From: Methanomicrobia archaeon
GTDB taxonomy: Archaea; Halobacteriota; Bog-38; Methanoflorentales; Methanoflorentaceae
NCBI GenBank assembly: GCA_015660915.1
Contig: JACTTZ010000003.1
Coordinates: 68,479 to 132,478 of the forward strand
Direction: 5' to 3'
DNA: 64,000 bases
Shown in pieces: positions 8,399 to 16,824 of this stretch (position 1 is the stretch's first letter; each line of letters opens with the position of its first letter). A program made the position numbers and the translations under genes. The notes below the pieces were generated by a model that worked only from the letters and a program-made list of their open reading frames with translations, was not told where the DNA came from and searched no databases.

Positions 8399-9685
8399 CT
8401 AGCTGCTTTTCATTCGCTCGTGTTTATACGCGTCAACGAGGGTTTCAAGCCGGTCAAGTTGTTCCTGTTGTTTCGCGTTAGCTATTTGCGTGTGACCTTT
8501 TTCTATCGCGATCTCCAGCACATTCTTATCAATCGTTATGAGGTTACCAGACACCTCCATCGGGAGCTCTCGCATTGAGAATATTGGAACGTTGGCGGTG
8601 AAAAACGCTTTTCTGGCCACTTCAGACATCTCATTTTTCACAACGACGGCGCGTATTCCTTTGCTGACCAACAGTTCTGCAGCCGCTACACCACCGCCGC
8701 TTGCGTCTTCTAACAAAACGATGCTTTCAGCAAGCCCAAACTGCTCATCCGTCGCTAGAATCGCTTCTCGGTTAAAGGATTTGATGGTTTTAACGGCCTT
8801 AAGCGCCTTGGTACGTTCAGCTTCCCCGATTTGCTTGAGCTTCCGAGCGCGTTTTTGTAAGCCCTTATTGACCCTTTTACTGTGCGCAAGGTCTGCTGAA
8901 AGGCGGTCGATTTCCTTCTGCCTGAACGTAATTTCCCTGTTTAGCTTGACGTTCTTAGCATTTTCAGACCGGATGACTTCAATCTTATTTTGCAGTTTGA
9001 GGACTTTCTCTTGACTTGACTGCAAAGATCGCTTCAGATCAACGACGTAGCTCAAAAGCCGATTGATTTGCTCATCTTGCCGTTTTATGAGAGCCTTAAG
9101 ATAGAGGATATCGGGGCCAAGCAGATCTTTCTCTGGGGCAGGAATCTCCTCTTGCACGCGATTATCGACTGTCGCTAAAGGCTTTTTGAGCAGATTGATG
9201 GCAGATTCAACCGTATGTCCCCGCAAAACGAGCATCTGTAGTTCGTCGGGTTCTACCTCGAGAGGCGCTTTCTTCTCCACGCTTTCGAGCTTATTTTTAA
9301 CGCTTCTGGCCGCGTCGATTGCCGCAGCGAGCGCATCACGTTCGTGTTCATTTGCATAGGGATAGCGCTTCGTATCGCGCAGCTTCTGTTCGACGGAAAG
9401 TGACGAAACAGGCGTGTACAGAATGGCGTTGAATGCACGCTTTATTCGCTCAACCGTTCCAGGGGTAGGATTTTTGTCCGTAGCTATGATGATAGGGTGC
9501 CCCGACTCGATGAGCAACCCGACTAGTTCAGAAAAACCCCAAGATCGTGAGCTCGCAATACTAATGACCTGGCCTTTCAAATCTAAAACCGCAAAGGCAG
9601 TGGTTGTTCCGGGATCTATGCCGACGATTGTGTATGTCCTCTTTGTCGGGAACCGAGGTCCATTGTTCTGCCGAGTGTTGGAAAT
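8399..9685 (-). CDS. DUF460 (COG2433) protein with RNase H/RuvC-like N-terminus and coiled coil
   Basis: 428 residues if read from ATT. Residues 20-26 are IVGIDPG, the first acidic strand of the RuvC/YqgF-type RNase H fold; a long coiled coil follows at about residues 200-300 and a small globular domain ends the protein. The function is unknown; the family is archaeal. No ATG, GTG or TTG lies upstream of IVGIDPG before an in-frame stop. The first usable TTG (9580) comes after the catalytic Asp. An ATT at 9685-9683 sits 7 bases after a perfect GGAGGTG (9699-9693), so I propose an AUU start. It is 65 bases downstream of rio2. Confidence 0.86.
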   Translation of the reverse strand: MSNTRQNNGPRFPTKRTYTIVGIDPGTTTAFAVLDLKGQVISIASSRSWGFSELVGLLIESGHPIIIATDKNPTPGTVERIKRAFNAILYTPVSSLSVEQKLRDTKRYPYANEHERDALAAAIDAARSVKNKLESVEKKAPLEVEPDELQMLVLRGHTVESAINLLKKPLATVDNRVQEEIPAPEKDLLGPDILYLKALIKRQDEQINRLLSYVVDLKRSLQSSQEKVLKLQNKIEVIRSENAKNVKLNREITFRQKEIDRLSADLAHSKRVNKGLQKRARKLKQIGEAERTKALKAVKTIKSFNREAILATDEQFGLAESIVLLEDASGGGVAAAELLVSKGIRAVVVKNEMSEVARKAFFTANVPIFSMRELPMEVSGNLITIDKNVLEIAIEKGHTQIANAKQQEQLDRLETLVDAYKHERMKSS

Positions 9686-9692
9686 TGCACCG

Positions 9693-9699
9693 CACCTCC
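9693..9699 (-). promoter_or_regulatory. Strong Shine-Dalgarno (GGAGGTG) before an ATT start
   Basis: Seven consecutive matches to the anti-Shine-Dalgarno expected at the archaeal 16S 3' end. Seven bases later comes ATT, in frame with the conserved IVGIDPG of the DUF460 protein. An ATG in this neighbourhood (about 9664) is in another frame that stops after 15 codons. Confidence 0.75.
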
Positions 9700-9750
9700 A
9701 ACGCGTCTCAAATCAGATCTTGGCTAACCTTTTAGCTGCTTTGTGGCGCC

Positions 9751-10623
9751 CTAGTCGCGTTGTTTTACGTATGCCACAAGATCTTCTGTTCGTTTTGTTA
9801 CTTGATATTTTCTGGCAAAATAGGATAGTAGATTGGTCACGTCTCTATAGAGCAGCTCATCTGCGTTGGGATGCGAGATGTGTACCCATTGCGGCCAATC
9901 AATCAACGCAACTTCTCCGTCTGCGCATACAATTACGTTGTACTCACTCAAGTCTGCGTGCACAACGCCGCGACCATATGCAGATTTAATCTGCAACATG
10001 ACATTAGCAAGGACGGTGACTGGATTCCCAAGCGCAGTGTTGCCCATCTCGCGCCCATTAAGGAACCCCATCACGATAACGTGTCGATTGTGGGCAATCG
10101 GCTTTGGGACAACAACGCTCCCGTAAAGGCTGGTTAAGGCCTCATATTCTCGTTCAGCCGCGAGCCTTGAAGCAAGCATCCACGAACATCGTTCGGCCTG
10201 GCCAAAGTAACCGCGCGATCTTTTTACGTGTCGAAACGTTGTGCCCTCTCGGTGGAATTTCACAATCACAATCTCACCGTTTTCGCGCTCTGCGTCATAA
10301 ATATCAGACTCCTTCCCGACACCCACTTTCGATCCGATGGACTCTATCACGTTACGCCGAACGAGCGCTTCAATCCCAAGGACATCATACCCTGTAAAAG
10401 TAAGTTTGTAGCCGACATAGTGGGCCGTTTTACGCTGAACGAGCTTATGTTTCGAAAGTCGTCCGATGCGGTAATCCACCTCCTCTTGTGGCAGTCGGGC
10501 ATAGCTGGGTAAATCGTCAACGGGAACCCAGTCAAAAAAGCGCATGGCGGTCTCAACTGCGGTCAACACCCTAAAATCGTATCGCTCCAAGTCCCTAAAT
10601 TCGCGTGCAATATCCTGCAGCAT
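9751..10623 (-). CDS. rio2: RIO2-type serine protein kinase
   Basis: Atypical kinase of small-subunit ribosome maturation, 290 residues. A winged-helix domain occupies about residues 1-90 (the RIO2 hallmark), followed by the GVGKESDIY nucleotide loop, the HADLSEYN catalytic loop and the IDWPQW metal loop. The start is ATG 10623-10621. It precedes the DUF460 gene on the same strand. The window therefore encodes both archaeal RIO kinases. Confidence 0.95.
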   Translation of the reverse strand: MLQDIAREFRDLERYDFRVLTAVETAMRFFDWVPVDDLPSYARLPQEEVDYRIGRLSKHKLVQRKTAHYVGYKLTFTGYDVLGIEALVRRNVIESIGSKVGVGKESDIYDAERENGEIVIVKFHREGTTFRHVKRSRGYFGQAERCSWMLASRLAAEREYEALTSLYGSVVVPKPIAHNRHVIVMGFLNGREMGNTALGNPVTVLANVMLQIKSAYGRGVVHADLSEYNVIVCADGEVALIDWPQWVHISHPNADELLYRDVTNLLSYFARKYQVTKRTEDLVAYVKQRD

Positions 10624-10677
10624 ATTCTTAGTTCGCTATTCTACGTCGGGATTTTTACATCACGCGCGATAGAACAG

Positions 10678-10686
10678 TTTATAGTA
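10678..10686 (+). promoter_or_regulatory. TATA box of the ncsA-like gene
   Basis: TTTATAG begins at 10678, 32 bases before the ATG at 10710. The spacing predicts a leaderless transcript, and no Shine-Dalgarno is visible before that ATG. Confidence 0.6.
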
Positions 10687-10709
10687 TTTATCCGGAGACT
10701 AAGTACGAG

Positions 10710-11603
10710 ATGAAGTGCGATAAATGTAGCGCGCCTGCGGTTCTATTTCAGAAGTACTCAGGGCTTCACCTTTGCAAGACACACTTCTTCGCTGACGTCG
10801 AAAAGAAGATTAAAAGAGAAGTGCGAAAGGAGAAAATCGAAGGTACGCTTGCAATTGCATTCAGCGGCGGGAAGGACAGCGCCGTCGCGCTGAGCGTGCT
10901 GAACGACCTTTTTTCCCATCGTGGCGTTGATATAATAGCAATTAGCATCGATGAGGGTATTACTGGATATCGCGAGAACGCACTCGAGTCGGCTGCAATC
11001 CTTGTTGCAGAGCTCGGCGTCAGATGGGAGGTGGCATCGTTTGAGCAGCATTTTGGTATCAGAATCGATCATGTGAACGAACGACCATGCACAGTTTGCG
11101 GCATCCTTCGACGATCCCTCCTCAACCGCCTGGCAAAGGCGGTCGGCGCTTCGACGCTTGCCACAGGACATAATCTCGATGATGAAGCACAGACCGTGCA
11201 AATGAACTACCTACGCGGAGACATCGACCGGCTACTCCGGCTTGATCATCCAGCTAAAGAAGGACTCGTGCGGCGCGTGAAACCGCTCAAATACGTCCCT
11301 GAAAAAGAGGTAGCGCTCTATGCCATTCTTAAGGGCATTCCAATCAATCTCGACGAGTGCAGGTTTTCCGCTGGAGTTTTTAGAGCCGAGGTGCGCGACA
11401 TGCTTAACGAGCTGGAGCTTAAGCATCCAGGTACCAAGTACGCGCTCGTTAAAGGTCTAGAAAGGATTTTGCAGTTGACAAATCGGCTACCGTTTGAGCT
11501 CGGTCAATGTACACGATGCAGCGAACCCGCGGTGGGGACTTTGTGCCAGAGCTGTAATGTCCTCGACAAGTTGCGGTCGACTAGTCAAGATAGGGCCACT
11601 TGA
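10710..11603 (+). CDS. ncsA: tRNA 2-thiolation enzyme, NcsA/Ctu1 family (TIGR00269 type)
   Basis: ATP-dependent sulfur transferase of the TtcA/Ncs6 group, which in archaea thiolates U34 of tRNA. 297 residues: N-terminal zinc knuckle CDKC...LCKTH, the PP-loop SGGKDS near residue 54, the catalytic-cysteine region PCTVCG near residue 129, GHNLDDEAQT, and a C-terminal zinc ribbon (CTRCSEP...LCQSC). All elements expected for an active enzyme are present. It stands alone, between divergent rio2 and convergent ftsZ. Confidence 0.92.
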   Translation: MKCDKCSAPAVLFQKYSGLHLCKTHFFADVEKKIKREVRKEKIEGTLAIAFSGGKDSAVALSVLNDLFSHRGVDIIAISIDEGITGYRENALESAAILVAELGVRWEVASFEQHFGIRIDHVNERPCTVCGILRRSLLNRLAKAVGASTLATGHNLDDEAQTVQMNYLRGDIDRLLRLDHPAKEGLVRRVKPLKYVPEKEVALYAILKGIPINLDECRFSAGVFRAEVRDMLNELELKHPGTKYALVKGLERILQLTNRLPFELGQCTRCSEPAVGTLCQSCNVLDKLRSTSQDRAT

Positions 11604-11649
11604 GCCTCCGATCCGCACCTTGCTGTGCCAGCGCTCGAATTACTTCTGC

Positions 11650-12798
11650 TTACAAAATGCTATCAATTTCGCTGTATTCAAGCTCACGACTATAGTCTCT
11701 GGTGCTCGTTCCCTTTTTAACGCTTCCCGCACCGTGTTTCGCGCTTTGAAACTTAAAAAGCTCTCCGTGGGTCGGCCCTAAGACTTGGGCGGATTGGACG
11801 CCCGTGACGATAGACATAACTCGCACGCGTCCCTCGTAGCCTTTCTGAATACGTGCCCCCCAGATGACGTTTGCGTTAGGGTCCAACTGTGAGGTGAGGG
11901 CCTTAGAGATCTCTTCGGCCTCCTTTAGCGTTAAGTCAGGTCCGCCTGTGATGTGGATCAACGCTCCCCTTGCACCGCGAAAGTCGACTTCGAGCAAGGG
12001 ATGGTTGAACGCCTCACGGACTACGTCTCGTGCCTTGTCTTGGCTTCCCGACTCGCCGACCAGCATAGCAGCGACGCCACCGCTGTTCATTATGGTTCTG
12101 ACGTCTGCGTAGTCAAGGTTTATTAGCGAAGGTTGCGTGATCGTTTCAGAGATCCCCTTTACAGTCTCTGCTATGATCTGATCCATCACCGAAAAAGCGT
12201 GGTCGATCGGCAAGTTTGGCACGTAATCGAGAAGACGATTATTATCAAGAACAATCACCGTGTCAGCATCTCTACGCAAGTCTTCAAGCCCTTCTTCAGC
12301 CTTGATCAACCGCGCGCGTTCCACGTTGAATGGGGTTGACACCATAGCTACGACAATAGCGCCGTGAGCCTTTGCGATCTGTGCGACAATCGGAGCAGCG
12401 CCAGTGCCTGTCCCGCCCCCCATCCCAGCAGTGACGAACACAAGATCGGTGTCTTTCAAGAGCGTTTCAAGTGTTCTCCGACCTAACTCGGTCGCACATC
12501 GGCCGACCTCTGGGTCGCCGCCTGCGCCTAGACCCTTGGTAATCGATTTGCCGACTAACACCTTGATGTCCGACTCAATCATGTCTAGGTGCTGTTTGTC
12601 AGTATTAAGCGCGATCGTTTCTGCTCCCTCGACTCCCATATTATAGAGTCGGTTGACTGTGTTGTTGCCAGCCCCTCCGCAGCCTACAATGAGTATTCGA
12701 GGGGCTCCAAATTCCTCTTCATCGTCACCTTGAAGCATTTGGGGTCGCTGCTTTTCCATCTCACATCGCCGCAAAGCTTCTTCGACAATACTTTGCAT
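11650..12798 (-). CDS. ftsZ: Cell division protein FtsZ
   Basis: Tubulin-family GTPase forming the division ring. 382 residues with GCGGAGNN near residue 39, the tubulin signature GGGTGTG at 127-133, and the T7 loop NLDYADVR that activates the neighbouring subunit's GTPase. I start at ATG 12798 because GAGGTGA (12815-12809) is its Shine-Dalgarno; a GTG start at 12810 would lie inside that signal. Only 17 bases separate it from the CdrS-like gene upstream, so the two are surely co-transcribed. Confidence 0.96.
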   Translation of the reverse strand: MQSIVEEALRRCEMEKQRPQMLQGDDEEEFGAPRILIVGCGGAGNNTVNRLYNMGVEGAETIALNTDKQHLDMIESDIKVLVGKSITKGLGAGGDPEVGRCATELGRRTLETLLKDTDLVFVTAGMGGGTGTGAAPIVAQIAKAHGAIVVAMVSTPFNVERARLIKAEEGLEDLRRDADTVIVLDNNRLLDYVPNLPIDHAFSVMDQIIAETVKGISETITQPSLINLDYADVRTIMNSGGVAAMLVGESGSQDKARDVVREAFNHPLLEVDFRGARGALIHITGGPDLTLKEAEEISKALTSQLDPNANVIWGARIQKGYEGRVRVMSIVTGVQSAQVLGPTHGELFKFQSAKHGAGSVKKGTSTRDYSRELEYSEIDSIL

Positions 12799-12815
12799 AT
12801 TTATCGTCACCTCTA

Positions 12816-12992
12816 CTAAATTAAAACCGCACTTCGTTCCTTTCTGTTGAGGATCTTCTCGTAATGAGTGTCAACTAAGTCCCGAACAGCTGCTCGTATT
12901 GCTTCGCTCTTCGAGGGAAATTCTCCTGCTACTACCAGTTTATCTATTAGTTCAAGCTGTTGTTTTGGTAATCTCAGGGTGATTCGTTCCAT
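12816..12992 (-). CDS. Ribbon-helix-helix protein, CdrS-like regulator upstream of ftsZ
   Basis: 58 residues: the beta strand [12 protein letters not shown], then the two helices of a CopG/MetJ-type DNA-binding dimer ([25 protein letters not shown]). In haloarchaea the ribbon-helix-helix protein CdrS is encoded next to ftsZ2 and controls division genes; the same arrangement here suggests the same role. An in-frame ATG at 13070 would add 26 residues of low-quality sequence that run into the operator-like repeats, so I use ATG 12992. The upstream DNA carries a cluster of short repeats. Confidence 0.88.
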   Translation of the reverse strand: MERITLRLPKQQLELIDKLVVAGEFPSKSEAIRAAVRDLVDTHYEKILNRKERSAVLI

Positions 12993-13017
12993 AAGAATAA
13001 TCTGGGAGTTTTTTTTC

Positions 13018-13102
13018 GTCAGACGAGAAGCTGACATCTGTCTGCTTATGAGGCCACAAAAAGCTGCCATTTGTCAGACGCATGTCAGTTATATGTCTGA
13101 CA
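13018..13102. promoter_or_regulatory. Cluster of TGTCAGA/TCTGACA repeats, probable operator of the cdrS-ftsZ promoter
   Basis: At least six copies or half-copies lie in 85 bases: GTCAGAC 13018-13024, CTGACA 13031-13036, TGTCTG 13039-13044, TGTCAGAC 13072-13079, TGTCAG 13083-13088 and the palindrome TGTCTGACA 13094-13102. The last two flank an A/T box (CATATAAC read on the minus strand, about 13088-13095) suited to drive the operon. Ribbon-helix-helix dimers bind such short repeated boxes cooperatively, so autorepression is a natural reading. Confidence 0.62.
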
Positions 13103-13305
13103 TTGATTCATCTTCCTGCTTTATTAACCTTGCGTTATCACTTTTTTATAAAAAAGAAAGACCAAAACTCCATCACTCTAGACCATACACACGAAACGTT
13201 AACGAACATCACGCCCTCTTAAAAAATAAAAAGCGTATTGCACTTTTACGGTCTTTAGCTTCGCACAGTAAAGGATAAGTAATAACGACAGCAATAATGT
13301 CGTTA

Positions 13306-13379
13306 CCCGCCTTAACTCAGTCTGGCAGAGTGGTCGGCTGTAGACCGACATGTCCCCCGTTCAAATCGGGGAGGCGGGA
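13306..13379 (+). tRNA. tRNA-Tyr (GTA)
   Basis: Acceptor CCCGCCT/AGGCGGG with the archaeal C1-G72 pair used by TyrRS; anticodon loop CTGTAGA; discriminator A; no encoded CCA; no intron. A weak A/T box, AAGTAATAA, lies at about 13277-13285. Confidence 0.96.
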
Positions 13380-13394
13380 CTCATTCGCAGTAAC

Positions 13395-13468
13395 GCTCCA
13401 GTAGCTCAGCCTGGGAGAGCGCCAGACTGAAGATCTGGTTGTCCCCGGTTCAAATCCGGGCTGGGGCA
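13395..13468 (+). tRNA. tRNA-Phe (GAA)
   Basis: Acceptor GCTCCAG/CTGGGGC, anticodon loop CTGAAGA, T-loop TTCAAAT, discriminator A. It lies 15 bases after tRNA-Tyr and is probably co-transcribed with it. Confidence 0.96.
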
Positions 13469-13500
13469 TTTCTACTAACTAACAGCGCTCGCAAGCGCCC

Positions 13501-14172
13501 TCACTTTTTCTGTTGTTCCGGCAACAACGGCACCAACCAGTCAACGAACATCTTTTCACTCCGGCTTTGGATAAAGACAGTTCCCTGGCCGTTAAACTCT
13601 GTGACTAACACCTCGCCACCAAGAACCGTTGATTTGACGCCTCCAAAAGTCCCGATTTTCCAGTCGAGGCCTTCAGTAAATCCAACAATGTGCCCGGTAT
13701 CGACACGAAACCGTCCGTCGATAGGTCGTTCTTGAATCGCTCCAAAGCTTGACAAGAACACGTACCCTGGCTGGGAAACTTTGACGAAAAAGAGCCCCGC
13801 CTCGGACAAGAACCCTTTGACGCCCCCCCATCTAGTATCCAGGTCCAAACTCTCAGAGCAGGCCAAAAAGCTGTCACCTTGAATCAGAAGCGTTTCATCC
13901 TGTATCTCTCTGTATGCGACGTCTCCTACGTAGGGAGGAGCGAGACCAACGATCGCGTTGCCTTGCGCTACAAAGGTGTTAAGGAAAAGTTCTTCGCCAC
14001 CGAGCACCGTTCTTTTGAGCCCCCTTAGAACTCCACCCTTGATTCCGGTACTCACTTTGAAGTTCGCGCTCATATAGGCCATCGACCGCCTTTCGGCTTG
14101 AATGCTCTCGCCATCTGAGAGACTGACTTCTGCGAGGCTGTAGGTGGGCTTGTAGTAAATTTCATATTGCAT
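13501..14172 (-). CDS. AIM24 family protein (DUF124, TIGR00266)
   Basis: 223 residues of repeated short beta strands (GGVLRGLKRTVLGGEELFL ... GGVKSTVLGGEVLVTEF), the internal pseudo-symmetry of the TRAP-like AIM24 fold. Function in archaea is unknown; the mitochondrial relative affects inner-membrane organisation. A strong Shine-Dalgarno-like GGGGGTG lies directly before the ATG, and TATAAG at about 14203-14208 on the minus strand is a likely promoter. Monocistronic. Confidence 0.9.
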   Translation of the reverse strand: MQYEIYYKPTYSLAEVSLSDGESIQAERRSMAYMSANFKVSTGIKGGVLRGLKRTVLGGEELFLNTFVAQGNAIVGLAPPYVGDVAYREIQDETLLIQGDSFLACSESLDLDTRWGGVKGFLSEAGLFFVKVSQPGYVFLSSFGAIQERPIDGRFRVDTGHIVGFTEGLDWKIGTFGGVKSTVLGGEVLVTEFNGQGTVFIQSRSEKMFVDWLVPLLPEQQKK

Positions 14173-14676
14173 AGCACCCCCTCAACGAGTTCCCCGCTTA
14201 TACTTTGCGATCGACAGTTGCTGCCATAACTCGAAAAAGTGGATCAGCACAGGAACGCGTAGAGGCGCCCGCCCGTGCACCATGTCACAAATTAAGCAAA
14301 GGTTCTTATTAGCGTGGTTCTTTGGCGCGGATAGAGTACCTCAAGATAATATGGCTGAAGATTGCTGACCTCAGTAAGTGGACGAGTGCAAAAGCGCTCA
14401 GTAATGCTTTGTCAAAATAAGCGATGAGTAACTCGCGTAGAAATAAATAGCAGCAGCACGACGAGGTCTTCGCCTGCAAGATGCGCTCACCTTGATTTTC
14501 GACATTGCGGCCATTGTATAAAAGTTGAAGTTCAAACTCGAAGACATCAGTTATACCAGCTTGTTTGATTCCGCGACAACGACGCGCTCTCCTTCGCCAA
14601 ACCACCGCGAAAGCCCCTATCGTCGCGTTAATAACTTTTATATAGATACGCTTGCATGATCGCATGCTCGATTTTT
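14173..14676. other. 504-base stretch with no gene seen
   Basis: Holds the promoter of the AIM24 gene at its left end and, at its right end, the promoter of tRNA-Gly: TTTATATAG at 14637-14645, about 40 bases before the tRNA. An open frame on the minus strand crosses it but begins inside tRNA-Gly and reads like an antisense artefact. I found no RNase P or SRP RNA signature. Confidence 0.5.
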
Positions 14677-14748
14677 GCGCTGGTAGTGTAGTGGTTATCA
14701 CTGAGGCTTGCCAAGCCTCAAACCCGGGTTCGAATCCCGGCTGGCGCA
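14677..14748 (+). tRNA. tRNA-Gly (GCC)
   Basis: 72 bases: acceptor GCGCTGG/CTGGCGC (two G-T pairs), anticodon loop TTGCCAA, T-stem CCGGG-type with loop TTCGAAT, discriminator A. Promoter TTTATATAG at 14637-14645. Confidence 0.96.
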
Positions 14749-14757
14749 TCTAAACGT

Positions 14758-14858
14758 GCCGAGGTAGCCAAGTGGACTACGGCGCCAGCCTGGAGGTCTC
14801 GGAATCAGACAGCTGGTGAGGCTTTTGCCTCGCAGGGGTTCAAATCCCTTCCTCGGCG
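14758..14858 (+). tRNA. tRNA-Ser (GGA) with a 15-base intron
   Basis: Acceptor GCCGAGG/CCTCGGC, long variable arm (TGAGGCTTTTGCCTCG), discriminator G. The anticodon stem CCAGC/GCTGG (14785-14789/14812-14816) closes only if 14796-14810 is removed. That insert lies at the canonical 37/38 site. A proper bulge-helix-bulge forms: CTGG (14790-14793) pairs with TCAG (14805-14808), with 3-base bulges AGG and ACA around the two cuts. Mature length is 86 bases. The last 19 bases overlap the end of the tlyA-like gene on the other strand. Confidence 0.92.
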
Positions 14859-15529
14859 TTTGTCTCAGTCACCCGCTTCTCAGCAATAAAGTAAAGCTCG
14901 TCTTTTTGACCGGTCATTACGCTCAGCGTTTTGAATCCGCGCTTCTCAAATCGTTCCTTAAAATCCTCAACGGCTCCTTCCGTGGCTTTACCTTTCAGAA
15001 CCTGCAAAACGCGCCCCCCGATTTTGAGTACCGTAGAAGACTTTGCGAGAAGCTCAAGTGAGGCATTCGGTGCTGCGGTAACATCATTCAAAATGACGTC
15101 AAAGTCCACTCCGAGACTCATAAAATCGAAAGAAAATGAGTCAGCATAAATTATATGCACCTTATTAGGATAACAGCCTACGACAGCGTCAAGGAACCGC
15201 TTGAAGGATGAACTGAACTCGACTGCATAAACGCTTTCGGCAAGCTCCGCCGCGTACCACAAGAAACCGCCTGCGCTAGCGCCGATATCTAGCACGACGT
15301 CTCCGGTTTTTATAAGCTCAAAGGCCCCTTGGATTTCTTTCAATTTCGAATAACCAGCTGGCTTGTCGACCGTAGCAGCGACAGTTACGATTTGGAGGCG
15401 CGTTACCTCAAACGAGGGCTTTAAAATGGGTCTGCCATCAACTATAACAAACCCGCTCTTGATCGCTCTTTGCGCTCGAGAACGAGATGCGATAAGCTTT
15501 TCCTGAACGAGATACGTATCCAGCCGCAT
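14840..15529 (-). CDS. TlyA-type S4-domain rRNA 2'-O-methyltransferase homologue
   Basis: 229 residues: an S4 RNA-binding domain at about 1-60 (MRLDTYLVQEKL, SRSRAQRAIKSG) followed by an FtsJ/RrmJ-type SAM methyltransferase with motif I VLDIGASAGGF. The family includes TlyA, which methylates ribose in 16S and 23S rRNA; the archaeal target is not known. Its stop codon is the TGA supplied by the antisense of the tRNA-Ser T-loop, so gene and tRNA overlap tail to tail by 19 bases. Divergent from the ACT-domain gene. Confidence 0.9.
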   Translation of the reverse strand: MRLDTYLVQEKLIASRSRAQRAIKSGFVIVDGRPILKPSFEVTRLQIVTVAATVDKPAGYSKLKEIQGAFELIKTGDVVLDIGASAGGFLWYAAELAESVYAVEFSSSFKRFLDAVVGCYPNKVHIIYADSFSFDFMSLGVDFDVILNDVTAAPNASLELLAKSSTVLKIGGRVLQVLKGKATEGAVEDFKERFEKRGFKTLSVMTGQKDELYFIAEKRVTETNAEEGI

Positions 15530-15599
15530 ATGTGCGCAAACTTCTTGTATGTATCATCCATGAGTGTACAAGCTAAAAACCTTTAGAAAATCGCCTGAC

Positions 15600-16103
15600 A
15601 TGTGGAGTGGAATACTCGCTCGGTTTGCCAAATTTCCCGCTCAAGAGCGGGTCGCAGAGGTTTTGCTTGAGCACGGGTTTCAAGTGGACAGCGCCGGGGC
15701 GGTTGTCTCAGGCTCCATTCGAATCCCTGACACAGAGATTGCACGCGAGGCTAAAGTCGATCGCCGAGCGGTCGACGAGACGACTGCCACAATTTTGGGC
15801 GACGAAATGCTCAAGGACTTTTTTTCGAACATAAAGACGTTTGTTTTTCTCCGCGACGTCGCACCCGTTTTAGGACTCGGCGTTATAGTCATAACGCCAA
15901 GAGACGCCTCACAAATCGGCATTATAGAGGGTGTAGCACAAACTGTCGCAGCATGCGGCGTGTGCGTTAGGCAAGCTGTGACTGACGATTCTTACTTCGT
16001 TGATGACCCGAAACTGACGCTGATCTGCGATACGCGCGTTCCCGGCGCGCTTGTTGAGAGACTATTACGACTCACAAGTGTGAAGGGCGTTGCTATTTTT
16101 TGA
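15600..16103 (+). CDS. ACT-domain protein, predicted amino acid metabolism regulator (COG2150)
   Basis: 167 residues with a short N-terminal helix-turn-helix-like part (PDTEIAREAKVDRRAVDETT, about residues 46-65) and a C-terminal ACT-type domain (LGLGVIVITPRDASQIGII, then TLICDTRVPGAL). The family is archaeal and thought to sense amino acids; its target is not known. I choose ATG 15600, which gives the family's usual MW start; an ATG at 15564 would add 12 residues. Confidence 0.82.
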   Translation: MWSGILARFAKFPAQERVAEVLLEHGFQVDSAGAVVSGSIRIPDTEIAREAKVDRRAVDETTATILGDEMLKDFFSNIKTFVFLRDVAPVLGLGVIVITPRDASQIGIIEGVAQTVAACGVCVRQAVTDDSYFVDDPKLTLICDTRVPGALVERLLRLTSVKGVAIF

Positions 16104-16143
16104 TTGAGTGTCCGGCCGTACGAGCCTCGTCACAAAGAATAGG

Positions 16144-16824
16144 CTACCGCGCGCCGAGGGCGCCCCTAACGCATCCGAGCTCCGAGTCTAAGAAAGGGCC
16201 TATTCTCGGGATAATGCCTGGCGCGTCAGTTCCCTGTTTACACACGATAGAGTGCTCCAAGATGCCAAGCCTCTCAATCGCATAGACGTCTCGACCGTGA
16301 CCGGTCCGCTTGAGCGCCGAGTGAATCTGTGCGCGAGTCGCGTTATTAACGTTGATCCGGTCGGTCCCTTTTTTCCACCGCCAAAGAGTGTCGATTTGGT
16401 TTTTTGTGAACTCTGCCTCGTTTGCTTCGACGAGTATCACCTCAAGCGGTAAACACTTAATTAGGCCAAATCTCGAGGCGACTTGCGGAGCAGTACCCCG
16501 CCCCAACGGTTTGAGCCGGCTATGAGGCACCAAAACAAGTTTGCAGCCCAGGTCGAGGGTAACGCCCTCATCATTGACCGCTGCCAGCCAAGCAAGGACA
16601 ACATCACCTCGTTGAACGTCGTGCAACTTACCGTATTTCTTCGTAAGCAGGCCAGCTGCAAGCTCCTCATCAGGCCCAGAAACCGTCACCGAGATCCATT
16701 TCGTGACGTGAAGCGAATGAGCGACACGTAGTCCACTAAGATCATTATGCAGTATCGCTTCAAAGGATCGGCTCACCTTGTTTGCTTGTCCGCAAACGAG
16801 CTGCATAAGGTGAAGTGTTCTCAT
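16144..16824 (-). CDS. Conserved archaeal protein, DUF2110-like
   Basis: 226 residues, no signal peptide or membrane segment. The middle (GDVVLAWLAAVNDEGVTLDLG) looks like a small beta barrel, and the following stretch has helices. It is similar to archaeal DUF2110 proteins, which are commonly encoded next to tfe. It overlaps the HD-domain gene by 4 bases and is the last gene of the tfe operon, which suggests a role in transcription or RNA metabolism but does not prove it. Confidence 0.72.
   Translation of the reverse strand: MRTLHLMQLVCGQANKVSRSFEAILHNDLSGLRVAHSLHVTKWISVTVSGPDEELAAGLLTKKYGKLHDVQRGDVVLAWLAAVNDEGVTLDLGCKLVLVPHSRLKPLGRGTAPQVASRFGLIKCLPLEVILVEANEAEFTKNQIDTLWRWKKGTDRINVNNATRAQIHSALKRTGHGRDVYAIERLGILEHSIVCKQGTDAPGIIPRIGPFLDSELGCVRGALGAR

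Noticed and set aside
12799-12810. GTG start of FtsZ at 12810
   Set aside because: GTG lies within the Shine-Dalgarno GAGGTGA of the ATG at 12798.
14309-14749. 146-codon minus-strand frame over tRNA-Gly
   Set aside because: Its N-terminus is the antisense of tRNA-Gly, a well-known artefact; composition is not protein-like and no homologue is evident.
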